Below, piece by piece: positions 36,369-45,866 of a DNA stretch of 64,000 nucleotides. The DNA is taken from NCBI RefSeq assembly GCF_038396765.1, contig NZ_CP150096.1, forward strand, positions 3,765,001 through 3,829,000, read 5' to 3'. Made by a program: the position numbers and the translations under genes. The notes under the pieces were generated by a model. That model saw nothing but the letters and a program-made list of their open reading frames with translations. It was not told the DNA's origin and made no database searches. Origin of the DNA: Chitinophaga caseinilytica (lineage in GTDB: Bacteria; Bacteroidota; Bacteroidia; Chitinophagales; Chitinophagaceae). Numbering within the stretch: position 1 is the stretch's first letter; each line of letters opens with the position of its first letter.

Positions 36369-37160
36369 ATGAGTATCCGAAGGATCACCGAGAATGTCTA
36401 TGAACTGAACCTGGGAAAGTCGAACGCATTTCTGATCGACGATGAAAAGCTGACGCTCATAGACACGGGAGAGCCCGACAGCAGCGGCCTCATTTTGGAA
36501 CTGCTGCAATCCATCGGCCGGCAGCCGGATGACCTGAAAAACATCCTGCTGACACACAGCCACCCGGACCATTCCGGCAGCGCTGCCGACCTGAAGGCCA
36601 TTACGGGTGCGAAGATATACATGCATCCGGCCGAGAGGAAGTGGGTGGAAGCGGGGTACATCCCGAAGCCCGAACGTCCGCATTTCACGGGGCTGGTCAA
36701 CCGCCTCATTTACCGGATGTTCATTGCCGGGGCGCCCGGTTCCATCACGCCGTTCCGGATAGACCGGTTGCTGGAAGACGGCGAATGGCTGCCCATCGGC
36801 GGCGGGATTCAGGCGGTGCACATTCCGGGGCATAGCGAAGGGCAACTGGCCTTTTTCTTCCCGGGGGCGAAGAATGTGCTGTTTGCGGCAGATGCCTGCG
36901 ACAATCTCTTCGGACTGGGGTATTCGACCTTTTACGAAGACTTCGAAGCAGGGAGGCACAGCCTCGAAAAGCTGGCGACGTTCGATTTCGACATCGCCTG
37001 TTTCGGTCACGGAAAAAGCATTCTGCACGGTGCAGGCATGAAATTCGGCCGGAAGTTCATCGGCCACCATCATCATCACGGCGGGCATCCGCAAAGGGCC
37101 GCAGCGGCGGCAGGAGAAGAGGCAACGATAAGGGTGCATGAACCGGAAGAAAGAATCTGA
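36369..37160 (+). CDS. Metallo-beta-lactamase-fold hydrolase inside the nuo operon
   Basis: A 263-residue MBL-fold enzyme. The dinuclear metal site HSHPDH is at residues 63-68, with a second metal His in VHIPGHSEGQ, the bridging Asp in LFAADACDN and the last His in ACFGHGKSI. No signal peptide is seen. The C-terminus has a run HHHHHGGH then a polar tail, a possible extra metal-binding feature. Glyoxalase-II-like, thioesterase or other hydrolase activity cannot be told apart. It lies between nuoB and nuoCD in the same direction, where no complex I subunit is expected. Confidence 0.88.
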   Translation: MSIRRITENVYELNLGKSNAFLIDDEKLTLIDTGEPDSSGLILELLQSIGRQPDDLKNILLTHSHPDHSGSAADLKAITGAKIYMHPAERKWVEAGYIPKPERPHFTGLVNRLIYRMFIAGAPGSITPFRIDRLLEDGEWLPIGGGIQAVHIPGHSEGQLAFFFPGAKNVLFAADACDNLFGLGYSTFYEDFEAGRHSLEKLATFDFDIACFGHGKSILHGAGMKFGRKFIGHHHHHGGHPQRAAAAAGEEATIRVHEPEERI

Positions 37161-37265
37161 AACTGATACAAAACCCGATATAGCGACCAACAGCTCATTT
37201 CAAGCAAGGGTATAACAGACTGGAAAAGCCAGCAGCCAGGCGCATGGATACACAAAACCCACATC

Positions 37266-39004
37266 ATGCCTGCAAGCATCTTTTCTGCCCTCTGCTCCCG
37301 GTTCGGCGAGCAGCTGTTCCATGAACAGCTCACCCGGGATGAGACGCCCACCATCTGGACGCCACAAGGGAAGATCGTACCTGTACTGGAGTACCTCCGC
37401 AGTGAAGCGGACCAACCTTACCGCATGCTCTATGACCTCACGGCCATCGATGAGCGTGCTTGTAAAAGTAAGTACAACGGCACCTGCGAATTCACCCTCG
37501 TCTACCATCTCTTTTCCTTCGAACGAAATGCCTTCCTCCGCCTGAAAGTAGCCCTCCGCGGCGAATTCCCGTCCACCCCCAGCGTAACCCACATCTGGCC
37601 GTCTGCCAACTGGTATGAAAGGGAAGTGTTCGATATGTTCGGCATCCGTTTCGATGGGCATCCCCTGCTTCGCCGCATTCTTATGCCTACCACCTGGGAG
37701 GGGCACCCACTCCGCAAGGAGCATCCCGCACGGGCCACCGAAATGGGGCCGTTCCGATTGTTTCCCGAAAAAGAAGACAGGGAGCAGGAGGCCCTGCAGT
37801 TCGACCCGGAAGAATGGGGCCTCCAGCGGCAGTCCGACGACTCCGATTTCATGTTCCTCAACATCGGCCCCCAACACCCCGGCACCCACGGCGTGCTCCG
37901 GATCATTCTCCAGCTATCCGGTGAAGATATCGTAGACGCCGTGCCAGACATCGGTTTCCATCACCGCGGCGCCGAAAAAATGGGGGAACGCCAGAGCTGG
38001 CACACCTACATTCCCTACACAGACCGCATCGATTACCTCGGCGGCGTCAACAATAACCTCGCTTACTTACTTTCCGTAGAAAAACTGGCCGGCATCCACA
38101 TCCCGCAACGGGCCGAAGTGATCCGCGTCATGCTTTGCGAACTGTTCCGCATCGCCAGTCACCTCGTGTGGTACGGCACTTTCGCGCAGGACGTGGGGCA
38201 GCTTTCTCCCGTGTTCTACATGTTCACCGACCGGGAAAAGATCTTCAATATCATCGAAGCCGTCTGCGGCGGGCGGATGCATCCCAACTGGTTCCGTATC
38301 GGCGGCGTGGCGCAGGACCTGCCGCAGGGATGGGATAAGCTCGTCCGCGAATTCGTGCAATACTTCCCGAAGAAATTGAAGGAGTACGACAAGATGGTCA
38401 TGCGCAACGCGATCTTCAAGGCGCGCACGGTGGGCATCGGGGTTTTTCGCTGGAAGAGGCCATCGACTGGGGCGCTACCGGCCCCAACCTGCGGGCCTGC
38501 GGGATGGATTGGGATATGCGCAAGAAGCGGCCCTACAGCGGATATGAGCACTATGAATTCGACATCCCGACGGGCCAGAACGGCGACTGTTACGACCGGG
38601 CCGTGGTGCGCGTGCAGGAAATGTGGGAAAGCCTCCGCATCATCGAGCAATGCCTGAACAACATGCCCGAAGGCCCGTACAAATCTGATCATCCGCTGGC
38701 CACACCGCCGGTGAAGCAATACACGATGCAGGACATCGAAACCCTCATCCATCATTTCCTCCACGTTTCCTGGGGCCCGGTGATCCCCAACGGCGAAGCC
38801 ATGATCGTCACCGAAGCCACGAAAGGATGGAACAGCTATTACCTCACCAGCGACGGCAACACCGCGCCCTACCGGGTGCGCGTGCGCACGCCTTCGTTCG
38901 CACATATGCAGATGATCCCGTACATCAGCCGCGGGTATACAGTGGCCGACCTTTTATCCATCCTCGGCGCCATGGATTACGTGCTGGCAGACATTGACCG
39001 GTAA
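37266..39004 (+). CDS. nuoCD: NADH-quinone oxidoreductase subunits C/D fusion (frameshifted)
   Basis: The N-terminal 170 residues are NuoC ([33 protein letters not shown]); the rest is NuoD, the quinone-site subunit ([36 protein letters not shown]). After residue 395 the frame goes off; the correct continuation [19 protein letters not shown], then [13 protein letters not shown] and so on to 39004, lies one frame away. The switch is at a five-T run (38453-38457). One extra T gives a 579-residue fusion protein like E. coli NuoCD. The gene starts 105 bases after the MBL gene and ends 11 bases before nuoE. Confidence 0.92.
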
Positions 39005-39015
39005 AAACGAATTGT

Positions 39016-39480
39016 ATGCTATCGATGACCGAAAAAGAGAAAATCGAGGAAGAGATCCGGCAGGTGCCCATCAAAAAGGCCGCCTGCATAGAAGCCCTCA
39101 AGATCGTCCAGGAACACCGCAGATGGGTGTCTGACGAAAGTATCCGCGACGTGGCCGATATCCTCGATATGAGTGCGGAAGAGGTAGACAGCGTGGCCAC
39201 CTTCTACAACCTCATCTTCCGCCAGCCCGTTGGCCGGCACATCATCCTGTTGTGCGACAGCATCAGCTGTTACGTGATGGGCCTCAAAGGCATCCATGCC
39301 GAATTGACGCGGCTGCTGGAGATCCAGTACGGGCAAACGACGGCAGACGGGCGTTTCACCCTGCTGCCCAATCCCTGCCTCGGCACCTGCGACCATGCGC
39401 CGGCGATGATGGTCGACAAGGATACCTACCGCGATCTGCAACCTTCCGCATTAGCTGACATACTCGAAAAATATACCTGA
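39016..39480 (+). CDS. nuoE: NADH-quinone oxidoreductase subunit E
   Basis: A 154-residue thioredoxin-like subunit with the 2Fe-2S cluster N1a: C-x4-C in LLCDSISCYVMG and C-x3-C in NPCLGTCDHAP. Belongs to the NADH-oxidising arm with NuoF and NuoG. It stops one base before the nuoF start. Confidence 0.94.
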   Translation: MLSMTEKEKIEEEIRQVPIKKAACIEALKIVQEHRRWVSDESIRDVADILDMSAEEVDSVATFYNLIFRQPVGRHIILLCDSISCYVMGLKGIHAELTRLLEIQYGQTTADGRFTLLPNPCLGTCDHAPAMMVDKDTYRDLQPSALADILEKYT

Positions 39481-39481
39481 T

Positions 39482-40798
39482 ATGGAACGACCGCTCACAC
39501 AACACATCACCTTTCCGCCGCTGGAGATCCGCCAGTACGAGGCCATCGGCGGCTACCAGGCCGTGCGCAAGGCGGTTCGCCATATGCAGCCGCAGGAAGT
39601 GACGGCACTGGTGAAGGAATCCAACATGAAAGGCCGTGGCGGCGCGGGATTCAGCACCGGCATGAAGTGGAGCTTCGTGCCGATGGACGTTCCCGGCCCC
39701 AAGTACCTCGTGGCCAATGCCGACGAAATGGAACCGGGAACGTTCAAAGACAGATGGCTGCTGGAAGGCAATCCCCATCAGCTGCTGGAAGGGATGATCG
39801 TAGCGGCGTACGCGATTCAGGCCACCGAAGCGTTCGTGTTCCTCCGCTGGGCGTATAAAGACGCGGCCATCGCTGTGCGGAAGGCGATCGCGGAGGCGTA
39901 TGATGCGGGGTACCTGGGAAAAGATATCCTCGGCACCGGGTATTCCCTTGAAATGCATTTGCATACGGGCGTGGGGAGATACATGTGCGGCGAAGAAACC
40001 GCGCTCCTCAATTCCCTCGAAGGCAAACGCGCCACGCCGCGCGCCAAACCCCCGTTCCCGCAAGTCTCCGGACTGTTCGGCAAACCCACCATCGTCAACA
40101 ACGTCGAAACACTGTCGTTCATCCCCCATATCGTCAATAAAGGCGCAGACTGGTTTAAATCACTGAGCAGAACGGCCGACGGCGGCACCAAAATTTACGG
40201 CGTTTCCGGCCGCGTGAACAAACCCGGCGCCTGGGAACTCCCCATGGGCATCACGATGCGCGAATTGATGGAAGATTACGCCGGCGGCATGAAAAACGGC
40301 TTCGGTTTCCGGGGCGTGTTGCCGGGCGGCGCATCCACCGACTTCCTCATCGAAAAACACATGGATATCACCCTCGATTTCGCCGGCGTTGCCGCAGCAG
40401 GCAGTCGTTTGGGAACGGGAACGATGGTGGTGCTCGACGATCAGACCTGTCCCGTCGGGTTCGTACACAACCTCGAGCACTTCTTCGCACAGGAATCCTG
40501 CGGTTTCTGCACACCCTGCCGCGAAGGCCTTCCCTGGACGGAAAAGCTCCTCTGGGCCATCGAGCAGGGAAGGGGGCGCAACGAAGACCTCGAGCTCCTG
40601 CTCCGCCATACCGAATGGCTCGGGCCAGGGAACACTTTCTGCGCGCTGGCGCCCGGTGCCATGGAGCCTTTGCAAAGCGCGCTCAAATATTTCCGCGACG
40701 ATTTTGAAAGACACATCCGGGAACACCGCTGTCCGTATCACGACCCCGTGCCGGCCGCTCCCGCATCCGCTCACCTCCATCATACCCATCACTTATGA
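39482..40798 (+). CDS. nuoF: NADH-quinone oxidoreductase subunit F
   Basis: A 438-residue flavin subunit that oxidises NADH. The NADH/FMN site GRGGAGFSTGMKW, CGEETALLNSLEGKR and the 4Fe-4S cluster N3 motif ESCGFCTPCREG with a later Cys in FCALAPGAMEP are intact. The C-terminus ends with a His-rich tail. The stop overlaps nuoG by four bases (ATGA). Confidence 0.95.
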   Translation: MERPLTQHITFPPLEIRQYEAIGGYQAVRKAVRHMQPQEVTALVKESNMKGRGGAGFSTGMKWSFVPMDVPGPKYLVANADEMEPGTFKDRWLLEGNPHQLLEGMIVAAYAIQATEAFVFLRWAYKDAAIAVRKAIAEAYDAGYLGKDILGTGYSLEMHLHTGVGRYMCGEETALLNSLEGKRATPRAKPPFPQVSGLFGKPTIVNNVETLSFIPHIVNKGADWFKSLSRTADGGTKIYGVSGRVNKPGAWELPMGITMRELMEDYAGGMKNGFGFRGVLPGGASTDFLIEKHMDITLDFAGVAAAGSRLGTGTMVVLDDQTCPVGFVHNLEHFFAQESCGFCTPCREGLPWTEKLLWAIEQGRGRNEDLELLLRHTEWLGPGNTFCALAPGAMEPLQSALKYFRDDFERHIREHRCPYHDPVPAAPASAHLHHTHHL

Positions 40799-43494
40799 CC
40801 ATCTACATCGATAACAAGCCATACGAAGTGAAGCCGGGGAAGAATCTCCTGGAAGCCTGTCTGGAGCTGGGTTTAAACCTTCCGTACTTCTGCTGGCACC
40901 CGGCGCTTGGCTCCGTGGGCGCCTGCAGGCAATGCGCCGTGAAAGTGTTCAAGGACGAAGACGATAAAACGGGGCGCCTGGTGATGGGATGCATGGAGCC
41001 TGTGCGCGACAATCTCCGGCTTTCGCTGGAAGACCCTGGCGCAAAGGCTTTTCGCGACCAGGTCATCGGCTGGCTCATGACCAACCACCCGCACGATTGC
41101 GCCGTGTGCGATGAAGGCGGCTCCTGCCATTTGCAGGACATGACGGTGATGACGGGCCACACGTACCGCAATTACCGCTTCTCCAAACGGACGTACGAGA
41201 ACCAGGACCTCGGGCCCTTCCTCAACCACGAAATGAACCGCTGCATCCAGTGTTACCGGTGCGTGCGTTTTTATAAAGACTATGCCGGCGGAAAAGACCT
41301 CAACGTGTTCGCCGCACACAACCACGTGTATTTCGGGCGATGCGAAAGCGGCCGGCTGGAAAGTGAGTTCAGCGGGAATCTTGCGGAAGTTTGTCCCACC
41401 GGCGTGTTTACCGACAAAACCCTCAAATCGCATTACACCCGGAAGTGGGACATGACCTGGGCGCCGTCGGTCTGCCAGGGCTGCTCCCTGGGATGCAACA
41501 CGAGCGCCGGCGAGCGTTACGGTTCCCTGCGCCAGATCGCCAACCGCTACAACGGCGAAGTGAACGGCTATTTTCTCTGCGATCGCGGAAGGTATGGATA
41601 TGAGTTCGTCAACAGCGACCAGCGCATCCTGCAACCCGCGTTCCGCCCGCATTCCAATGGTACGGTCAATAAGGAACAGGTGCTGGGCCAGGTGGCGGCG
41701 CGGTTGAAGAACGGCCGCACCATCGGCATCGGCTCGCCACGCGCCAGCCTGGAATCGAATTTCGCGCTGAAGCTGCTGGTGGGAGACGACAATTTCTACC
41801 TCGGCATGTCCGATTCGGACCATGACCATACTTCCCTCGCATTGAAAATCCTCCGCGACGGGCCCGTTCGTACGCCTTCCCTGCAGGAAGCAGGGCAGGC
41901 CGATGCGGTATTTATTTTGGGCGAAGACCTCACCAATACCGCGCCCATGCTCGCATTGGCGGTGCGGCAGGCCGTTCGGCGGAAGCCGGAGGCCGACGCC
42001 ATGGGGCAGATCCACCTGGCCGAATGGCAGGACGCCGCCGTGCGCGAAGCGGTGCAGGAAGATCATGGGCCGCTTTTCATATTCAACACCATCCCCACCA
42101 AGCTGGACGAACTGGCGGAAGCCGTGCAACGCGGCGCGCCCGAACAGTTGGCGCGACTGGGTTTCGCGGTGGCGCAGCAGTTAGGGGCCGACATCGGGCC
42201 CATTACCGGATTGACGCCGGAAGAAACCGCGCTGGCCGAAAAAATAGCGGTGGCGCTGCTGGCGGCGGAGCGGCCGCTGATCATCGGCGGGTACGGCAGC
42301 GGATGCGATCATATGATGAAAGCCGCGGCCAACGTGGCCTGGGCGTTACAACACAAAGGCCGCAATCCCATGCTTAGCCTCACGTTGCCGGAAGTGAACA
42401 GTCTTGGCCTCGAAATGCTCGGCGGCCACCGGCTCGATACGGCCATCGATGTGTTGCGGCAGGGAGAGGCGGATACGGTGATCGTGCTGGAAAACGATCT
42501 CTACCGCCGCGCAGACGAACATCTTATCGACGAATTTTTCCTGCATGCGCAGGATGTCATCCTCATCGATCATTTATACAACCGCACCGCCGAGAAAGCG
42601 ACGGTGCTGCTGCCCGCGGGGACCTTCGCTGAAGCCGACGGCACCGTCGTCAACAACGAAGGCCGCGCGCAGCGTTACTACCAGGTGTACGTTCCCAAAG
42701 GCGACGTGCAGGAAAGCTGGCGCTGGTGCCTCCAGATCGCGGAGCGCGCGCAGGTGCCATCGCTCCACGGCCTCCATAACCTCGACGATATCGATTGGGC
42801 GCTGACTACCGGTATGCCGGCTCTCGCATCCGTACAGCATCTCGCGCCGCACGCCGATTTCAGGATCAACGGGCAGCGCATCCCCCGCGAGCCGCACCGC
42901 TACAGCGGGCGAACGGCCATGGATGCGAATGTGAACGTGAGCGAGCCCAAGCCCGCGGAAGACGAGGATACGCCGCTGTCCTTCACCATGGAAGGTTTCA
43001 GGGGAGAACCGCCGGCACCGCTCATTCCGTTCTTCTGGTCGCCGGGCTGGAATTCCGTACAATCCGTGAACAAATACCAGCAGGAAATAGGAGGGCACCT
43101 CCATGGCGGCGACCCGGGCATCCGCCTGCTGGAACCGCATGTGAACGGTGGGCCACCGTATTTCCATGAGGCACCGGACACGTTCGTGCCGATCCCGGGG
43201 CATGTGCACATCATACCGGTCTATAACATTTTCGGGTCGGAGGAGCTGAGCATGTACACATCCGGCATCGCGAAAAACGCATCTGATTTTTGCTGCATTT
43301 TCCTCAACCCGGACGATCTCGCGCAATGGAACATCACGCCCGGTAACTGGGTGACGGTGGAAATGGACCATCATACCTGCAAGCTGGTGGCCAGGGCCAA
43401 CCATTGGATGCCGCGCGGGCTGGCGGGCGTGAACGCGGGACTGCCGCATTCGCCCGTAGTGGATTTGCCGGTACTGGCGAAGATGCAGGCGTAA
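40795..43494 (+). CDS. nuoG: NADH-quinone oxidoreductase subunit G
   Basis: An 899-residue subunit carrying several clusters. The N-terminal 2Fe-2S site is in YFCWHPALGSVGACRQCAV; the His/Cys3 site is in HPHDCAVCDEGGSCHLQDM; a 4Fe-4S site is in CIQCYRCVRF. The fourth-cluster (N7) ligands are also present with spacing C-x2-C-x3-C-x27-C (from VCQGCSLGC to the Cys of YFLCDRG), a feature kept only in some bacteria. The molybdopterin-like domain follows from about residue 290. It overlaps nuoF and is followed by nuoH after 24 bases. Confidence 0.95.
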   Translation: MTIYIDNKPYEVKPGKNLLEACLELGLNLPYFCWHPALGSVGACRQCAVKVFKDEDDKTGRLVMGCMEPVRDNLRLSLEDPGAKAFRDQVIGWLMTNHPHDCAVCDEGGSCHLQDMTVMTGHTYRNYRFSKRTYENQDLGPFLNHEMNRCIQCYRCVRFYKDYAGGKDLNVFAAHNHVYFGRCESGRLESEFSGNLAEVCPTGVFTDKTLKSHYTRKWDMTWAPSVCQGCSLGCNTSAGERYGSLRQIANRYNGEVNGYFLCDRGRYGYEFVNSDQRILQPAFRPHSNGTVNKEQVLGQVAARLKNGRTIGIGSPRASLESNFALKLLVGDDNFYLGMSDSDHDHTSLALKILRDGPVRTPSLQEAGQADAVFILGEDLTNTAPMLALAVRQAVRRKPEADAMGQIHLAEWQDAAVREAVQEDHGPLFIFNTIPTKLDELAEAVQRGAPEQLARLGFAVAQQLGADIGPITGLTPEETALAEKIAVALLAAERPLIIGGYGSGCDHMMKAAANVAWALQHKGRNPMLSLTLPEVNSLGLEMLGGHRLDTAIDVLRQGEADTVIVLENDLYRRADEHLIDEFFLHAQDVILIDHLYNRTAEKATVLLPAGTFAEADGTVVNNEGRAQRYYQVYVPKGDVQESWRWCLQIAERAQVPSLHGLHNLDDIDWALTTGMPALASVQHLAPHADFRINGQRIPREPHRYSGRTAMDANVNVSEPKPAEDEDTPLSFTMEGFRGEPPAPLIPFFWSPGWNSVQSVNKYQQEIGGHLHGGDPGIRLLEPHVNGGPPYFHEAPDTFVPIPGHVHIIPVYNIFGSEELSMYTSGIAKNASDFCCIFLNPDDLAQWNITPGNWVTVEMDHHTCKLVARANHWMPRGLAGVNAGLPHSPVVDLPVLAKMQA

Positions 43495-43518
43495 ACGACA
43501 ACGTTAAAACATTTCGAT

Positions 43519-44472
43519 ATGGAAGCACAATACTGGTGGATCATCGGCGGCGTACTGTTCGTACTGCTCAATACGGCGGCCGGCCTCATCTGGCTCGAAA
43601 GGCGGGTGCTGGCGCTCTGGCAGGACAGGTATGGCCCCAACCGGGCAGGACCTTTCGGCATCCTCATCGTGCTGGCGGATACGCTGAAACTGTTTTTCAA
43701 GGAAGACTGGATCCCGCCGTTTGCGGACAAGGTCGTATTCGTGTTTGCGCCGGCGGTGGTGGTGGCGAGTGTGCTCATGGCTTTTGCCGTGGTGCCTTTC
43801 GGGCCGGGGATCGTGGTGGCCGACATGAACATCGGGTTACTTTTTTTCCTGGCGATGTCTTCGCTGGGCGTGTACAGCATTGTGCTGGGGGGATGGGCGT
43901 CCAACAATAAATACGCATTGCTGGGCGCCATGCGGGGCGCGTCGCAGATGATCAGCTACGAAGTGTTCATGGGCCTGGCGCTCATGGGAACGGTCATCCT
44001 CAGCGGTACGTTCAACCTTGGGCAGATCGTGGAAGCGCAGCGCGGGATGTGGTATATATTCCCGCAGTTACTGGGTTTCCTCATCTTCTTCATCGCAGGC
44101 ATCGCCGAAACGCACCGCCTGCCGTTCGATATCCCGGAAGCGGAAAGCGAACTGGTGGCGGGTTTCCACTCAGAATATTCGGGAATGAAATTCGGGATGT
44201 TCTTCATCGGGGAATATCTCGGCATCACCCTCATTTCCTCCATGATCGTGACGCTGTATTTCGGAGGATGGCTGGGCCCCGCCTTCCTGCCCGGCGTGAT
44301 CTGGTTTGTACTGAAAACGTTCGTGTTCATCATAGTCTTCATCCTGCTGCGCGCTTCCATGCCGCGGCCGCGGTACGATCAGCTGATGGAATACGGATGG
44401 AAGGTATTGTTCCCGCTGTCTTTGCTCAACCTGCTCGGCACGGCGGCCATCAAATTGTTCATCGATAAATGA
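43519..44472 (+). CDS. nuoH: NADH-quinone oxidoreductase subunit H
   Basis: A 317-residue membrane subunit at the quinone entrance with about eight helices. The signature loops [26 protein letters not shown] region near residue 30 and [19 protein letters not shown] near 195, followed by [18 protein letters not shown], are clear. The stop is six bases before nuoI. Confidence 0.95.
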   Translation: MEAQYWWIIGGVLFVLLNTAAGLIWLERRVLALWQDRYGPNRAGPFGILIVLADTLKLFFKEDWIPPFADKVVFVFAPAVVVASVLMAFAVVPFGPGIVVADMNIGLLFFLAMSSLGVYSIVLGGWASNNKYALLGAMRGASQMISYEVFMGLALMGTVILSGTFNLGQIVEAQRGMWYIFPQLLGFLIFFIAGIAETHRLPFDIPEAESELVAGFHSEYSGMKFGMFFIGEYLGITLISSMIVTLYFGGWLGPAFLPGVIWFVLKTFVFIIVFILLRASMPRPRYDQLMEYGWKVLFPLSLLNLLGTAAIKLFIDK

Positions 44473-44478
44473 CCGGTT

Positions 44479-44993
44479 ATGTTCAGTTTACTCAGAAGTA
44501 TGTGGCTGGTGTTCCTGCACATGTTCCACAAACGCGAAACGTACCAGTACCCGGAAGAAAAAGCCCCCTTCCCGCACGCTGGCGCGGCCGCATTGCGCTC
44601 ACCCGCGACCCTGACGGCGGCGAGCGCTGCGTGGGCTGCTATCTCTGCGCCGCCGCATGCCCGGTAGACTGCATTTCGCTGCAGGCTGCCGAAGGCCCCG
44701 ACGGGCGGCGCTATCCCGGCTTCTTCCGCATCAACTTTTCCCGCTGCATCTTCTGCGGGTTCTGTGAAGAGGCCTGTCCTACCTACGCCATACAATTGCT
44801 GCCCGATTTCGAAATGGCGGAATACGACCGGCAGAACCTGGTGTATGAAAAGGAAGACCTGCTGATCAATAGCCAGGGCAAATATCCCGGCTACAACTAT
44901 TACCGCGTGGCGGGCATGGCCATCGCCGGGAAAGACAAGGGAGAAGCCCAGCACGAGGAGCCGCCGGTCAACGTGCGCAGTCTGTTACCTTAA
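44479..44993 (+). CDS. nuoI: NADH-quinone oxidoreductase subunit I (frameshifted)
   Basis: An 8Fe ferredoxin-like subunit. The N-terminal part from ATG 44479 ([30 protein letters not shown]) is in one frame; the rest ([35 protein letters not shown] and [18 protein letters not shown]) is one frame away. Both C-x2-C-x2-C-x3-CP cluster motifs are complete. The switch falls at the C run 44564-44568 or just after; one extra C gives a 171-residue protein, the usual length. A sequence error is the likely cause. Confidence 0.92.
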
Positions 44994-45005
44994 AAACCGT
45001 TCGGT

Positions 45006-45532
45006 ATGGGAACCGCATTTTATATCGCCGCCGCTGTGGCCGTTTTGTCGACCATCATGGTCATCACCCGGTACAACATCATGCATGCGCTGCTGTACTT
45101 CATCGTATCGCTGATCAGCGTGGCGGTGGTGTTTTACCTGTATGGGGCGCCGTTCATGGCGGCGCTGGAGCTGATCATTTACGCGGGCGCCATCATGGTG
45201 CTGATCATATTTTTCGTGATGATGCTCAGCCTCGGGAGCCAGACCGCCGGCGAAGAGCGCAGCTGGATGACGCCGGGCGTATGGATCGGTCCGTCGATAC
45301 TATGCCTCGTACTGCTGGCCGAGCTGATCTTCCTCATGGTGCAGCCTGTGGATACGGGCGCGGAGATCAAAGTGGTAGACCCGAAGGCGGTGGGCCAAAG
45401 TTTGTTCGGCCCTTACATCCTGGCTGTTGAGCTGGCGGGCATGCTGCTGATGGCGGGGATCGTAGGGGCTTATCACCTCGGCCGCCAAAAGAAAAAATCG
45501 TTCACCGTTTCCTCGAAAAAACGCCGTCATGA
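45006..45532 (+). CDS. nuoJ: NADH-quinone oxidoreductase subunit J (frameshifted at the 3' end)
   Basis: A membrane subunit with five helices ([40 protein letters not shown]). In the sequence as given the frame runs on to 45854 through nuoK in a wrong frame, with Arg/His-rich nonsense. One missing A in the A-rich tract 45487-45497 would shift it to [14 protein letters not shown] and a TGA at 45530-45532. That stop overlaps the nuoK ATG in the usual ATGA manner and gives 175 residues. Confidence 0.9.
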
Positions 45533-45834
45533 TCAACGCAACAACGGCAGGGCTCGTCCTTGCAGGAGTATTGTTCACACTGGGCCTCATCAGCATGCTG
45601 ATCCGCCGGAACATCATCTTCATGCTGGTGTCTGTAGAAATCATGCTCAACGCCGCGGGGCTCGCCTTCATTGTGGCGGCCAGCCGGTGGGGGCAACCGG
45701 AGGGGCAGGTGATGTTCATGTTCATCCTCGCCATGGCCGCGGCGGAAGTGTCTGTGGGCCTGGCGCTGATCCTCCAGTTGTACCACCAGCTCAAAACGCT
45801 GGACAGCGACGAGGCCAGCCGGATGCGGGGCTGA
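45529..45834 (+). CDS. nuoK: NADH-quinone oxidoreductase subunit K
   Basis: A 101-residue three-helix membrane subunit with conserved acidic residues in helices ([35 protein letters not shown]) needed for proton transfer. It overlaps the corrected nuoJ end and precedes nuoL by 32 bases. Confidence 0.94.
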   Translation: MINATTAGLVLAGVLFTLGLISMLIRRNIIFMLVSVEIMLNAAGLAFIVAASRWGQPEGQVMFMFILAMAAAEVSVGLALILQLYHQLKTLDSDEASRMRG

Positions 45835-45866
45835 ATCCGCATCGAGAACCGTAAAAACATTGCATT

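Noticed and set aside
45533..45854. Arg/His-rich C-terminal extension of NuoJ running through nuoK
   Set aside because: It is nuoK read in the wrong frame after a probable one-base loss; the natural NuoJ end is at 45532.
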